Source: Thermoanaerobaculia bacterium (lineage in GTDB: Bacteria; Acidobacteriota; Thermoanaerobaculia; Gp7-AA8). From it: 64,000 nucleotides of DNA. Position numbers and translations under genes: made by a program. How positions within the stretch are numbered: the stretch's first letter is position 1; each line of letters starts with the position of its first letter. The notes beneath the pieces were generated by a model that ran no database searches, was not told the DNA's origin, and saw nothing but the letters and a program-made list of their open reading frames with translations. Below are positions 36,146-44,239 of this stretch, piece by piece. The DNA lies in the NCBI GenBank assembly GCA_017883205.1, contig JADGNZ010000006.1:62001-126000 (forward strand). Reading direction: 5' to 3'.

Positions 36146-36457
36146 ATGGGTGTCGTAGCCAGTTCGGGGGTCGCACTGACGACCGACCTCTCCTTCGAGG
36201 AGGCGGTGCCGTACTTTCTTTGGGACGAACCGATGACGCTGCGCGAGCTTCGTTCGCGACTCAGCCGTTCTGACGAGGATCGGGTCAGGCTCCTAGGGAA
36301 GATTCTGCGCGAGGCTCGGGAGCCCGACATCTGGCTGTTTACCACCGCCGAGGAAGTGAACAGTCGCTGGGATGCGCTGGAGCGTCATCTCGGACGACGC
36401 CGGGACTTCTGGCATTTCCTCCTCGGTCGCTGGCGAGAGCAGAGGCTGCTGCGCTGA
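36146..36457 (+). CDS. Small partner (possible antitoxin) of the AbiEii-type protein
   Basis: A 103-aa charged protein with helix-rich composition (LRELRSRLSRSDEDRVRLLG; GRRRDFWHFLLGRWREQRLL). The stop codon is directly followed by the ATG of the AbiEii-type gene, so the two are translationally coupled. It does not look like the classical AbiEi antitoxin. By position it may be an antitoxin or a winged-helix partner. The family is not recognised and the function is inferred from context only. Confidence 0.7.
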   Translation: MGVVASSGVALTTDLSFEEAVPYFLWDEPMTLRELRSRLSRSDEDRVRLLGKILREAREPDIWLFTTAEEVNSRWDALERHLGRRRDFWHFLLGRWREQRLLR

Positions 36458-37102
36458 ATGCCAGCTCTGACTGATCTTCAGGAGCACATCCTGCGGCTCT
36501 TCTTCGATCGTCGCGATGAGTTCTTCCTCACAGGAGGCGCGGCCTTGGTGGGTTTCTATCTCCATCATCGCGAGACCCATGATCTCGATCTATTCACGAA
36601 GACCGCGGCGCTCGACGAAGGAGAACGTACTTTACGGGAGATCGGGCAGAATCTCGATCTCGAGATCGAAACGCTACGCCGCTCTCCTGACTTTCGACGA
36701 TTCCTTCTGCGAAGCTCATCCGAAGGGGTGGTGGTTGATCTGGTAAAGGATGTTTCGCCCCAACTGTTGGACAAGATATCCATCGGTCGAGTCGTCATCG
36801 ATTCGGCGCGAGAGATTCTTGCGAACAAATTATGTGCCTTGCTGTCCCGCACGGAGGTGCGTGACCTGGTCGACGTCGCTCGTTTGGAAGAAGCTGGCAA
36901 CGATCCAATGGCTGCGCTCGAGCTCGCCGCTCGAAAGGACGCTGGAATGTCTGCAGGACAACTTGCATGGGTCCTTTCTAGCTTCCCCATCCCTACCGAT
37001 CCTTCGCCGTTGTACGGAATGAGTCAGAAGGATCTCGAGGATTTTCGGGAGTCTCTGGTGAGCAGGCTGACAGCCGCAGCGTTTCCGAGGCCACCGCTAT
37101 GA
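36458..37102 (+). CDS. AbiEii/AbiGii-type nucleotidyltransferase (putative type IV toxin)
   Basis: A 214-aa protein with the nucleotidyltransferase signature FFLTGGAALVGFYLHHRETHDLDLF (split here into FFLTGGAALVGFYL then HHRETHDLDLF; residues about 21-45), where GG and the DLDLF aspartates bind the nucleotide and metal. A conserved KLCALLSRTEVRDLVDV-type segment follows (about 127-143), as in AbiEii/DUF1814 proteins. Family members modify tRNA or other RNA and act in abortive infection or stress. It directly follows its small partner. The downstream 107 bp contains no gene. Whether this copy is a toxin is inference. Confidence 0.85.
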   Translation: MPALTDLQEHILRLFFDRRDEFFLTGGAALVGFYLHHRETHDLDLFTKTAALDEGERTLREIGQNLDLEIETLRRSPDFRRFLLRSSSEGVVVDLVKDVSPQLLDKISIGRVVIDSAREILANKLCALLSRTEVRDLVDVARLEEAGNDPMAALELAARKDAGMSAGQLAWVLSSFPIPTDPSPLYGMSQKDLEDFRESLVSRLTAAAFPRPPL

Positions 37103-37209
37103 CTGATGATCTTCAATCCGCTGGAGCGACGCTCCGACCCGGCACTCGCGGATTACGCATTCAACCAAACGACAGAAAAATGGCGCCAGGACGCGCGACT
37201 GTTTCGCAT

Positions 37210-38271
37210 TCAAGTAAGCGTTTCCAGAAGTCTCAGAGCATGCGCCACGCGGATTCCTTCGCTCGTCTTGTAGTCCTTTGTTCCGGCCGCTGAGACCTGC
37301 CACGCTGCGACATCAGGAAACTTTGTCTTCAGGTAACGAAGGCCCTTGTCGATCGCTGCGTCCGTCCATTTGCACTCGACGAGAAGAATCGGTTTTGTGC
37401 GGTCAGTGACGACGAAGTCGACTTCGCGGCCATCGACATCCCGAAAGTAGCGAAGCTCCAGGTCGCGGCCTTTCGTGTCCTGTTCGAAATGAACCCACTT
37501 GAGAAGGTGCGACGCCACGAGGTTCTCGAACCGCGCGGCATCGTCGGGCACGATGGACCAGTCGAAGTGGTAATGCTTCTGCTCCTTCTTCACGGCGCGA
37601 ATCCGTGGCGCACCAAAGGGAGCGAGCCGGAAGACGGCATAGAGTCTTTCCAGCGCACCAATCCAGGATGACAGCGTCTTGTGGCTGATCTGCAGGTCTT
37701 CGCGCAGGGCGTTGATCGAAAGAGGAGAGCCAACGAGATCCGGAAGCCGCATCATGAGCAGCTCGAGGTGGCCGAGATCCTGGATCCGCTCGAGCGACAC
37801 GACGTCCTCGCGTACGAGCCGCGTGCGGTACTCGCGGGACCAGCGCCGCGCCTGCGTTTCGTTTCCACCGAGAAACGGCTCTGGGAAACCGCCGAGGCGA
37901 AGAAGTTGGTGGAAGTCATCCGTGCTGTGAATTCGTTGCTCAGCGACGGAGAAGGGGTGAAGACGCAAGAGATGGTAGCGGCCCTGGAGTGAATCGCCGC
38001 CGAACCGATAAACGTCGAGCCGGCCGCTCCCCGCGACGAGAATCCGCCGGCCGGCAGGCCGTCCGTCGTAGAGCCCTTTGAGGTAGTTTCTCCATCGGCG
38101 GTACTTGTGCAATTCGTCGAAGATCCAGAGGTCACCGGGCGGCAACTCGCTCTTCAGAATTCTCTCCCGGTGTTCCGCGATGTCCCAATTGAGGTAAGCC
38201 TTGCGCGCGCCCGAAAGGGATAGCGCCAGCGTGGTCTTGCCCACCTGACGAGGCCCTGCCACGAATACCAT
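37210..38271 (-). CDS. AAA ATPase with DUF4143-type C-terminus
   Basis: A 353-aa protein. It opens with a Walker A motif (FVAGPRQVGKTTLA), then Walker B (LWIFDELHKY, about 48-57), and the C-terminal half includes a nuclease-like fold segment (YFRDVDGREVDFVVTDRTKPILLVECKW) typical of the DUF4143 family. The family is common next to toxin-antitoxin and mobile genes; its function is unknown. The first in-frame ATG is right at the Walker A strand; family members usually have 20-30 residues before it. In-frame sense codons run back to about 38330 (LALSLRDDLKRK) but without an ATG/GTG, so a non-standard start or a lost N-terminus is possible. Confidence 0.88.
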   Translation of the reverse strand: MVFVAGPRQVGKTTLALSLSGARKAYLNWDIAEHRERILKSELPPGDLWIFDELHKYRRWRNYLKGLYDGRPAGRRILVAGSGRLDVYRFGGDSLQGRYHLLRLHPFSVAEQRIHSTDDFHQLLRLGGFPEPFLGGNETQARRWSREYRTRLVREDVVSLERIQDLGHLELLMMRLPDLVGSPLSINALREDLQISHKTLSSWIGALERLYAVFRLAPFGAPRIRAVKKEQKHYHFDWSIVPDDAARFENLVASHLLKWVHFEQDTKGRDLELRYFRDVDGREVDFVVTDRTKPILLVECKWTDAAIDKGLRYLKTKFPDVAAWQVSAAGTKDYKTSEGIRVAHALRLLETLT

Positions 38272-38345
38272 CTTGCGCTTGAGATCGTCGCGAAGGGACA
38301 GTGCGAGGTATCCTTTTCCGTTGGCATGACCTGGCTACGAGCGTA

Positions 38346-38377
38346 CGGGTGTTTACGCCATGGGTCAAAAACACCCG
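38346..38377. promoter_or_regulatory. Inverted repeat between divergent genes
   Basis: CGGGTGTTT (38346-38354) and AAACACCCG (38369-38377), perfect 9-bp arms 14 nt apart, in the 215-bp gap between the divergent ATPase and GNAT genes. The position suits an operator; the regulator is unknown. Confidence 0.35.
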
Positions 38378-38486
38378 CGTGTAAATTGGACGTGGGGCAA
38401 AATCCGGTGTGGAGCGAGGCGGTCAGTCTACCCGCGGATTTTGTGCTTTCGGGATGGTGCCTGATCCCCTTATCCTGCAATCCCGC

Positions 38487-38987
38487 ATGAACAGCACGCA
38501 AGTCACCCTCCGCCCCGCCACCGACACTGACTACGCATTCATGCGCGAGCTTTACGGCGCAACGCGCGCCGAGGAGATGGAGCGGTTTCCGTTTGACGAG
38601 GTGCAGAGGCGAGTGTTTCTCGATCAGCAGTTCGCCGCGCAGTTCGAGCACTACAGGATCCATTATCCGACGTGCGAGCGGAACATCATCGAGCGTGATG
38701 GCGTGCCCATCGGGCGGCTGTGGATCGACGAGTGGCGCGATCAGATCCGGCTCGTCGACATTGCCCTGATGCCGGAGTATCGCGGCTCGGGTATCGGCTC
38801 ACAACTTCTGCACGACGTGCTGCGGCGTGGCAGCGCGGCAGGCAAGCCGGTCACGATTCACGTGGAGGCATTCAATCCCGCGCTGCGGCTCTACCAACGC
38901 CTCGGCTTCGAGAAAGTCGACACGAATGGCGTCTACTTTCTGATGCGCTGGACGCCGCCTCAGGTAAATACCGCTTCGACCGTGTAG
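38487..38987 (+). CDS. GNAT-family N-acetyltransferase
   Basis: About 166 aa, starting at MNSTQVTLRPATDTDYAFMR. The acetyl-CoA binding motif is EYRGSGIGSQLLHDVL (about 100-115), and the C-terminal NPALRLYQRLGFEKVDTNGVYFLM is the standard end of the GNAT fold. It transfers an acetyl group to an unidentified amine substrate. TATCCT lies 10 nt before the ATG with no Shine-Dalgarno sequence. The last 28 bp overlap the 3' end of the convergent DUF6916 gene. Confidence 0.92.
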   Translation: MNSTQVTLRPATDTDYAFMRELYGATRAEEMERFPFDEVQRRVFLDQQFAAQFEHYRIHYPTCERNIIERDGVPIGRLWIDEWRDQIRLVDIALMPEYRGSGIGSQLLHDVLRRGSAAGKPVTIHVEAFNPALRLYQRLGFEKVDTNGVYFLMRWTPPQVNTASTV

Positions 38988-39253
38988 GCGTCTCCCTTTT
39001 TCTCGACTGGCACGAGAAAGATGTCGAGCGGGTCCGGGAAGGCATCGTGCGTGAGGTGGTGGATGCCTTGCGGGATAAGCAGGGGAGCCAGGAAGTAAAG
39101 CGAAAAAGCGGTGCGCTTCAGCCGAGCCGCCTCGCTCTCCATCACCCGGGCCGCGCGTGTGAGACGCAATTCCACTTTGTGGCCGCTCCAGTGAAGCCAG
39201 AAGGACGAACCGACGTGCGGCTCGAAGGAATCGATCGTGAGCTGGTCGAGCAT
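38960..39253 (-). CDS. DUF6916-type protein
   Basis: About 97 aa from the ATG (MLDQLTIDSFEPHVGSSFWL); a GTG at 39271 would add 6 residues. The pattern, with FSLYFLAPLLIPQGIHHLTH and a C-terminal IFLVPVEKKGDAYTVEAVFT, fits the DUF6916 family as I know it, a small beta-rich protein often found with tail-collar proteins. The three collar genes lie 11 kb upstream on the other strand, so a link is possible but not shown. It overlaps the GNAT gene by 28 bp at the 3' ends. Confidence 0.7.
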   Translation of the reverse strand: MLDQLTIDSFEPHVGSSFWLHWSGHKVELRLTRAARVMESEAARLKRTAFSLYFLAPLLIPQGIHHLTHDAFPDPLDIFLVPVEKKGDAYTVEAVFT

Positions 39254-39319
39254 GAAATGGATTTGTAGCACATCGCGCTCGTGGATTGGAGCGTCCTTCG
39301 CTGCGCATATTCGAGCTCG

Positions 39320-40243
39320 TCAGACCATCCGCATTACGGCGAACAGCGAAGCGCACGAGATCACGATCCAGAGCACGACGCCGAGGATCAGTGGCCGTGC
39401 GCCGACGGCAGCGATCGATTTGCGTGAGAGGCCTGCGCCAATCAGGAACAGCGTGATGGTGAGGCCGATGCGGGCGAGCATCGTCAGCGTCGACCACACT
39501 TCAGTCGGAGCAGCCAAGTACGTTCGGATCACAGAGGCGACGACGAACCAGAGGATGAACCAGGGGAGAGCGACTTTCGCCGACTTGCGTTTGAAGAAGA
39601 AAGCGGTACCGAGCGTCAGGGGAACAATCCAGAGGGCTCGCGTCAGCTTCACCGTCGTCGCGATCTGCAGTGCCTCGGTGCCATATTTTGCGGCAGCGCC
39701 GACGACGGAGCTCGTATCGTGAATGGCAATCGCAACCCACACGCCGAACTGGGACTGCGTCAGCCCGAGGCGATGGCCGATCATCGGAAAGGCGAAGAGC
39801 GCGATCGAGTTGAGGATGAAGACCGTTCCGAGCGCGACCGACATCTCCTCATCGTTGGCATTGACGACCGGCCCGACCGCCGCGATGGCGCTCCCGCCGC
39901 AGATCGCGGTACCCGAGGAGATGAGATGGGCGGTGGTGCGACTGATGCCCATCGCATGGGCGAGCAGAAATCCGAGGAGGAGCGTGCCGATGATCGTCAC
40001 GATGGTAAAGAGGATTCCGGTGCGGCCCGCCTCGATCACCTTCTGCAGGTTCATGCCGAAGCCGAGCAGGACGACGGAGACTTGCAGGAGCATTTTCGTT
40101 ACTTTCGAATTGCGGGCCGGATACGGGTGTCCCAGCGTCAGCGCCAGGACGAGGCCCAGCGCGAGCGCGATCGGCGGCGAGGCCCACGGCGTGAGGCAGA
40201 AGAGCAGAAATGCGACAAACGCGACGATGCGGAGGGTCTGCAC
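39320..40243 (-). CDS. YeiH-family putative sulfate exporter (UPF0324)
   Basis: A 307-aa protein with about nine or ten membrane segments. The family signature SSGTAICGGSAIAAVGPVV (about 110-128) and the AIHDTSSVVGAAAKYG segment (about 172-187) are present. The start is GTG, overlapping the stop of the dienelactone hydrolase gene by 1 nt (TAGTG), so the two are translationally coupled. Substrate assignment in this family is uncertain. Confidence 0.9.
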   Translation of the reverse strand: MQTLRIVAFVAFLLFCLTPWASPPIALALGLVLALTLGHPYPARNSKVTKMLLQVSVVLLGFGMNLQKVIEAGRTGILFTIVTIIGTLLLGFLLAHAMGISRTTAHLISSGTAICGGSAIAAVGPVVNANDEEMSVALGTVFILNSIALFAFPMIGHRLGLTQSQFGVWVAIAIHDTSSVVGAAAKYGTEALQIATTVKLTRALWIVPLTLGTAFFFKRKSAKVALPWFILWFVVASVIRTYLAAPTEVWSTLTMLARIGLTITLFLIGAGLSRKSIAAVGARPLILGVVLWIVISCASLFAVMRMV

Positions 40244-40905
40244 TACTTCACGTTGGCGCGGAAGAATTCGAGTGTCCGCTTCCAGGCATCGGCGGCAGCC
40301 GTGGCGTTGTAGTTCCTGCCTGTGTCGTTGAAGAAAGCGTGATTGACGTTCGGGTAAACGACGACCTGAACATCCTTGCCCATCTCTTCGAGCTGCTTCG
40401 CGAGCGCGCGGCCCTGCTCGGCCGGTACGCCCTGATCATCTTCCGCATAGATCAGGAGAATCGGAGCGCTCAGATTCTTCCAATCGAATGCGACCTCCTT
40501 GAAGCCGCCATAGAAGCTGACCGTCGCGCCGGCATTGCTTTCCTTCGTCGCCGTGTACTGAGCGAGGGCGCCTCCCATGCAGAAGCCGACGACGCCATAC
40601 GATTTCGACGTGCATTCAGGACGATTGAGCAGGTACTCGCCTGCCCCGGCAATCTCCTTCTCGGCCCGGTCGGCGTCGAGCTCCATCAGCATCCGTCCCG
40701 CCTCGTCGGGCGAGCTTGCGGTCGCGCCGTGGTAGAGGTCAGGGGCAATGGCGGAGAAGCCTTCGCGAGTGAAACGCTCGACGATGTCTTCGATGTGTGG
40801 CACGAGGCCCCACCACTCCTGAATGACGACGATACCCGGACCTTTGCCTGCGAGATACGCGCGGCATGAATGGCCGTTGGATGGAAACTCGACATGCTCG
40901 CCCAT
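40243..40905 (-). CDS. Dienelactone hydrolase family protein
   Basis: A 220-aa alpha/beta hydrolase. Triad residues are visible: Cys in GFCMGGALAQ (about 113), Asp in YAEDDQGVP (about 162) and His in NVNHAFFND (about 194), with the QEWWGL motif near residue 29. The family hydrolyses dienelactone or related esters. AGGAGG precedes the ATG (MGEHVEF) and a TAGAAT box is at 40938-40933. First gene of an operon with the YeiH exporter. Confidence 0.92.
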   Translation of the reverse strand: MGEHVEFPSNGHSCRAYLAGKGPGIVVIQEWWGLVPHIEDIVERFTREGFSAIAPDLYHGATASSPDEAGRMLMELDADRAEKEIAGAGEYLLNRPECTSKSYGVVGFCMGGALAQYTATKESNAGATVSFYGGFKEVAFDWKNLSAPILLIYAEDDQGVPAEQGRALAKQLEEMGKDVQVVVYPNVNHAFFNDTGRNYNATAAADAWKRTLEFFRANVK

Positions 40906-41019
40906 GGATGACCTCCTGAAAAACAGGGGCGGATTCTAATGCACCCGTGACAATCTGGTGACCTGGGATACATCTGTTTCGTATTCATGTGACAATAACG
41001 ATCTAAGAGAGGGGTTTCG

Positions 41020-41274
41020 ATGACGTTTACAAAGGAGCAAGTTTCCGGCCTCGCGAAAACACCGCGCTGTCCGCGATGTGATCTGAACAAGACGATCGGC
41101 AACGCGCTCTGCCGCAGTTGCCGGGCCAAGTTGCCGGAGAACATGCGGATGGCGCTAGAGAAGATCCCGTCGAAGGATGCCTGGATCGTCTCCCGTGCGG
41201 TTCGCGCCGCGGCCCGCTATTTCGACGTCCACTTCCAGTCGGTGCGCAACTTCGGTGGCGGACGGCCGCGCTAA
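41020..41274 (+). CDS. Small zinc-ribbon protein
   Basis: An 84-aa protein with CPRC...CRSC (residues about 17-35), a four-cysteine zinc ribbon, followed by a basic helix (WIVSRAVRAAARYFDVHFQS) and a C-terminal GGGRPR. AGAGAGGGG lies upstream of the ATG. It may bind nucleic acid; I do not recognise the family. It converges with the anti-sigma-like gene 9 bp away. Confidence 0.75.
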   Translation: MTFTKEQVSGLAKTPRCPRCDLNKTIGNALCRSCRAKLPENMRMALEKIPSKDAWIVSRAVRAAARYFDVHFQSVRNFGGGRPR

Positions 41275-41283
41275 CGACGCCGA

Positions 41284-42564
41284 CTACCGGTTCCGCTCGA
41301 CCCGTTCTGCCAGGTCGGCCAGATCATCGATGTGTGCTTCGCGCGCCCGCACCACGATGGCGTCCGCGCGTTTGCGTGACTGCAGCGTGCGCGCCCATGC
41401 GGCGGCCAGCGACGCGCGCTTCATCCGTGTCGAGGCGAAATTCCACGGGTGGAGGTCGCTGCCGCGGAGGGTGCGCGTGACTCCGCCAACCTTCACGCTC
41501 GCGATTGTCTGATCGGGAGTGGCGGTCCGTTTGAATTCGATCTCGTACAACGCGGTCTCATTCGGAGCCAATGCTCCGGTCAAGGTGCGGTGCGATTCGA
41601 TCGCGTCACCGAATGTCAGGGTGATGTCCTCGCCGCTGGATGCCGGCGCATCGACCGACACGCGAAGAAGTCTCTTCGTCGCATCGAGCGGCGCTGACGA
41701 CGCTTCGAGCTCGACGCGAACGCCGGAGGGGACATTCTCCGGAGCGGAGAAGTGGCGGACGATCACATCGAGATCCCCATTGCGCGGTGTTTCTCCTCGG
41801 GCAATGGACTCTTCGATCGCAACGAAGTTTCTTGCCGTCGCCGCATCGCGCGCTTCGCGCCCTGGAAGGAGTGGCGCAGCGGCGGGTGAGGGAGGCGCTG
41901 CGACCGCCGCTGCCTGTGGAGAGGCGATGGATCGCGCAGCCGAAGTCTTGGCGGTGGCGGCGAAGTCGCTGTTCGCACGCTCGGGAGCAAAGCCTTCTGC
42001 CGTTGAGCCTGGCGATGGTGCCGCGCTCGTCACGATAATTGGCTCCGCGGCGGCGGGAGGTGCTTCGACGGTATCGACGTACGCGGGAGCACCCGCTGTC
42101 ATCCCGACCGCTTCTTCGCGTTTCTTCTCGGCGAGTCTTATCGCCGGTTGCGCCGAACCGATGCTGCTCGGAGGAGCGCCCGGCAGCGTTGGCAGATCCG
42201 CCGTCTGCTGCGGATGGATGCTTCCCGGCTGCGGCGGAGTATTGGGCAGCGTGACATTTGCCTGACGGATCGGTGCCGGCGCAGGCGCTCGCTCCTGCAG
42301 CGTCGCAACTGGGCTCGAATTCGATCCGGAGCGCGACAGCAGGTGCAACACAAAATAGAGCGAGGAGACGAGGAACACGATCGATGCTGCGATCCGGAGA
42401 TTGAACATTGCCGACTGCCGCAAGTATTTGCGCTCGCGCTCCGGCGCGAATCGCAGATCGTTCGGGATCTCGTTCTTGATGCGGTCAGCGAGACCATCGG
42501 GCGGCGTTGCCACCCCGGCCATGGCCAGCTTCCGCTGCAAATCTGCTTTCCGGTTGCGTGTCAT
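41284..42564 (-). CDS. Membrane regulator paired with ECF sigma factor (YfbK-C-like end)
   Basis: A 426-aa protein with a cytoplasmic N-terminus of about 55 residues, one membrane span (about 56-75, IAASIVFLVSSLYFVLHLL), a long Pro/Ala/Ser-rich linker (about 80-255) and a C-terminal domain (about 260-426). The C-terminal domain (LDVIVRHFSAPENVPSGVRV ... SLAAAWARTLQSRKRADAIV) resembles the end of YfbK-type von Willebrand proteins, but no VWA domain precedes it. The ATG overlaps the sigma factor stop by 4 bp (ATGA), so it is probably the cognate anti-sigma factor. Membrane topology suggests it senses an outside signal. Confidence 0.75.
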   Translation of the reverse strand: MTRNRKADLQRKLAMAGVATPPDGLADRIKNEIPNDLRFAPERERKYLRQSAMFNLRIAASIVFLVSSLYFVLHLLSRSGSNSSPVATLQERAPAPAPIRQANVTLPNTPPQPGSIHPQQTADLPTLPGAPPSSIGSAQPAIRLAEKKREEAVGMTAGAPAYVDTVEAPPAAAEPIIVTSAAPSPGSTAEGFAPERANSDFAATAKTSAARSIASPQAAAVAAPPSPAAAPLLPGREARDAATARNFVAIEESIARGETPRNGDLDVIVRHFSAPENVPSGVRVELEASSAPLDATKRLLRVSVDAPASSGEDITLTFGDAIESHRTLTGALAPNETALYEIEFKRTATPDQTIASVKVGGVTRTLRGSDLHPWNFASTRMKRASLAAAWARTLQSRKRADAIVVRAREAHIDDLADLAERVERNR

Positions 42565-43175
42565 CGTTCTTCTTCCTCAACATCCGCGCCCAGGACTTCT
42601 TCCAGGAGGGTGAAGGCCTTGTGCAGACGCTTGCGAATGGCAACGGTTGTGATTCCTTCAATGGATGCGATCTCCTTGACCGCCAGCCCACCCCAGAAAT
42701 GGGCGGTGACGGTGAATCGGAGATCCTCGGAGAGCGTCAGGACTGCGTTGCGAAGCCTTTCGCTCTCTTCGGAACTGCTCAGCACGTCTTCAGGCGACGG
42801 AGCGCCATCCGGCATCTCCGGCGCGTCGTCATCATCGAGCGATTTCATCAACCGCGGCCGGCGCACGTGATTGAGAAACGTCGTGTAGCCGATGCGGTAA
42901 AGCCATGTGAAAAACTGTGAGCCGCCGTTGAACCCACTCAGCGCTTCCCAAGCCTTGCGGTAGGTTTCCTGAGTCAGATCGGCGGCAAGCTCACGATCGC
43001 CGCACAGCCGGAAAAGCGAGGCGAAGACCGACGAGTACGTGCGATCGACGAGCTCTTCCGCGGCGCTGCGGTCGCCGCCTCGAATCGCCGCCAGCAAGCG
43101 GCTCTCCTCATTACAGGCGGGGATCACCGAGTCAGGCTCCGGCCGGATGGCGGGAAAAGGCGCAACATTGCTCAC
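42561..43175 (-). CDS. ECF-type RNA polymerase sigma factor
   Basis: A 204-aa protein. Region 2 spans about 40-105 (DRSAAEELVDRTYSSVFASL ... FFTWLYRIGYTTFLNHVRRP) and region 4 about 140-195 (LTLSEDLRFTVTAHFWGGLA ... TTVAIRKRLHKAF), with an acidic linker between. It directs polymerase to a small regulon. It is divergent from the DUF1684 lipoprotein gene (60-bp gap), which may be one of its targets. GGGGTGAG precedes the ATG. Confidence 0.92.
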   Translation of the reverse strand: MSNVAPFPAIRPEPDSVIPACNEESRLLAAIRGGDRSAAEELVDRTYSSVFASLFRLCGDRELAADLTQETYRKAWEALSGFNGGSQFFTWLYRIGYTTFLNHVRRPRLMKSLDDDDAPEMPDGAPSPEDVLSSSEESERLRNAVLTLSEDLRFTVTAHFWGGLAVKEIASIEGITTVAIRKRLHKAFTLLEEVLGADVEEEER

Positions 43176-43235
43176 CCCGATTGGACACGGCTCTGCGACA
43201 TTTCGAAACCACGAGTTGAGTATCCTATCCGACCA

Positions 43236-44123
43236 ATGAAACGTCTCCTCGCCATCCTTCTTCTATTCGCCGCCTGCCGCTACGAGCGTCCCGCCGCCAC
43301 GATCGAGCCCGGATCGCATCAGGACGAGATCGAAGCGTGGCGTGCCAATCGAGCCTCGCGCCTGCGCGCGCCCGACGGCTGGCTGGCGCTGGCTGGCCTC
43401 TATTGGCTCAGCGAAGGCAACAACGACGTATCCCTTCCTTCGAAGCCGCCTGTTCCGTCGCAGTTCGTTCTCCAGAACGGCAAGGTGACTCTGAGCCCGA
43501 ATCCCGTGCTGACGATCGAGGGGAAGGCGGTGACCGTCGCCGTCGAGCTCCAGAGCGATATGGAAGCGAAACCGACCGTCGTTCGCACAGGGACGTTGTC
43601 CCTTGTTGCGATCCGCCGTGAAGACGCCGTGCATGGACCACGATATGGAGTCCGCGTACGCGATACCGCTGCGGACGCGCGAACGCATTTTCTCGGCCTC
43701 GAGTATTTTCCCGCCGATGCAAACTACCGCGTGGAAGCGCGCTTCGAGCCCTACAGCCCGCCCAAGACGATCCCGATCACGAACGTCCTCGGCATGACCA
43801 GCAACGAGATCTCGCCCGGTGCCCTGGTCTTTACGTTGCAGGGAAAGGAATATCGCATCGATCCGATCCTCGAGCAGGGCGAGAAAGACTACTTCCTCAT
43901 CTTCAAGGATGCGACGAGCGGGAAGGAGACCTACGGCGCCGCGCGCTACCTCTACGCGCATCCGCCCGATGCGAGCGGGAAGACGATCGTCGATTTCAAC
44001 AAGGCGTACAACCCGCCTTGCGCATTCACACCTTACGCGACCTGTCCCCTTCCGCCGCCGCAAAACCGGCTACCGATCCGGATCGAAGCAGGGGAGAAGA
44101 AGTACGCGGGCGGGCACGGGTAG
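43236..44123 (+). CDS. DUF1684 lipoprotein
   Basis: A 295-aa protein. The N-terminus MKRLLAILLLFAAC is a lipoprotein signal with Cys at about 14. The family-specific stretches WLALAGLYWLSEGNNDVSL (about 49-67), a central THFLGLEYFPAD, and the C-terminal VDFNKAYNPPCAFTPYATCP with LPPPQNRLPIRIEAGEK are those of DUF1684. Function unknown. TATCCT lies 9 nt before the ATG with no Shine-Dalgarno sequence, another leaderless candidate. Confidence 0.92.
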   Translation: MKRLLAILLLFAACRYERPAATIEPGSHQDEIEAWRANRASRLRAPDGWLALAGLYWLSEGNNDVSLPSKPPVPSQFVLQNGKVTLSPNPVLTIEGKAVTVAVELQSDMEAKPTVVRTGTLSLVAIRREDAVHGPRYGVRVRDTAADARTHFLGLEYFPADANYRVEARFEPYSPPKTIPITNVLGMTSNEISPGALVFTLQGKEYRIDPILEQGEKDYFLIFKDATSGKETYGAARYLYAHPPDASGKTIVDFNKAYNPPCAFTPYATCPLPPPQNRLPIRIEAGEKKYAGGHG

Positions 44124-44239
44124 CAGTCGCGCGGTTACAGGGTCTTTGCGGTTACGCGGTCTCGAAGTCTCGGTCGTCCGCTGCGACTTTGCAACGCCAC
44201 TCGCATGCAGTGGTGCGACCTCGTTACCTCGCTGTCGCG

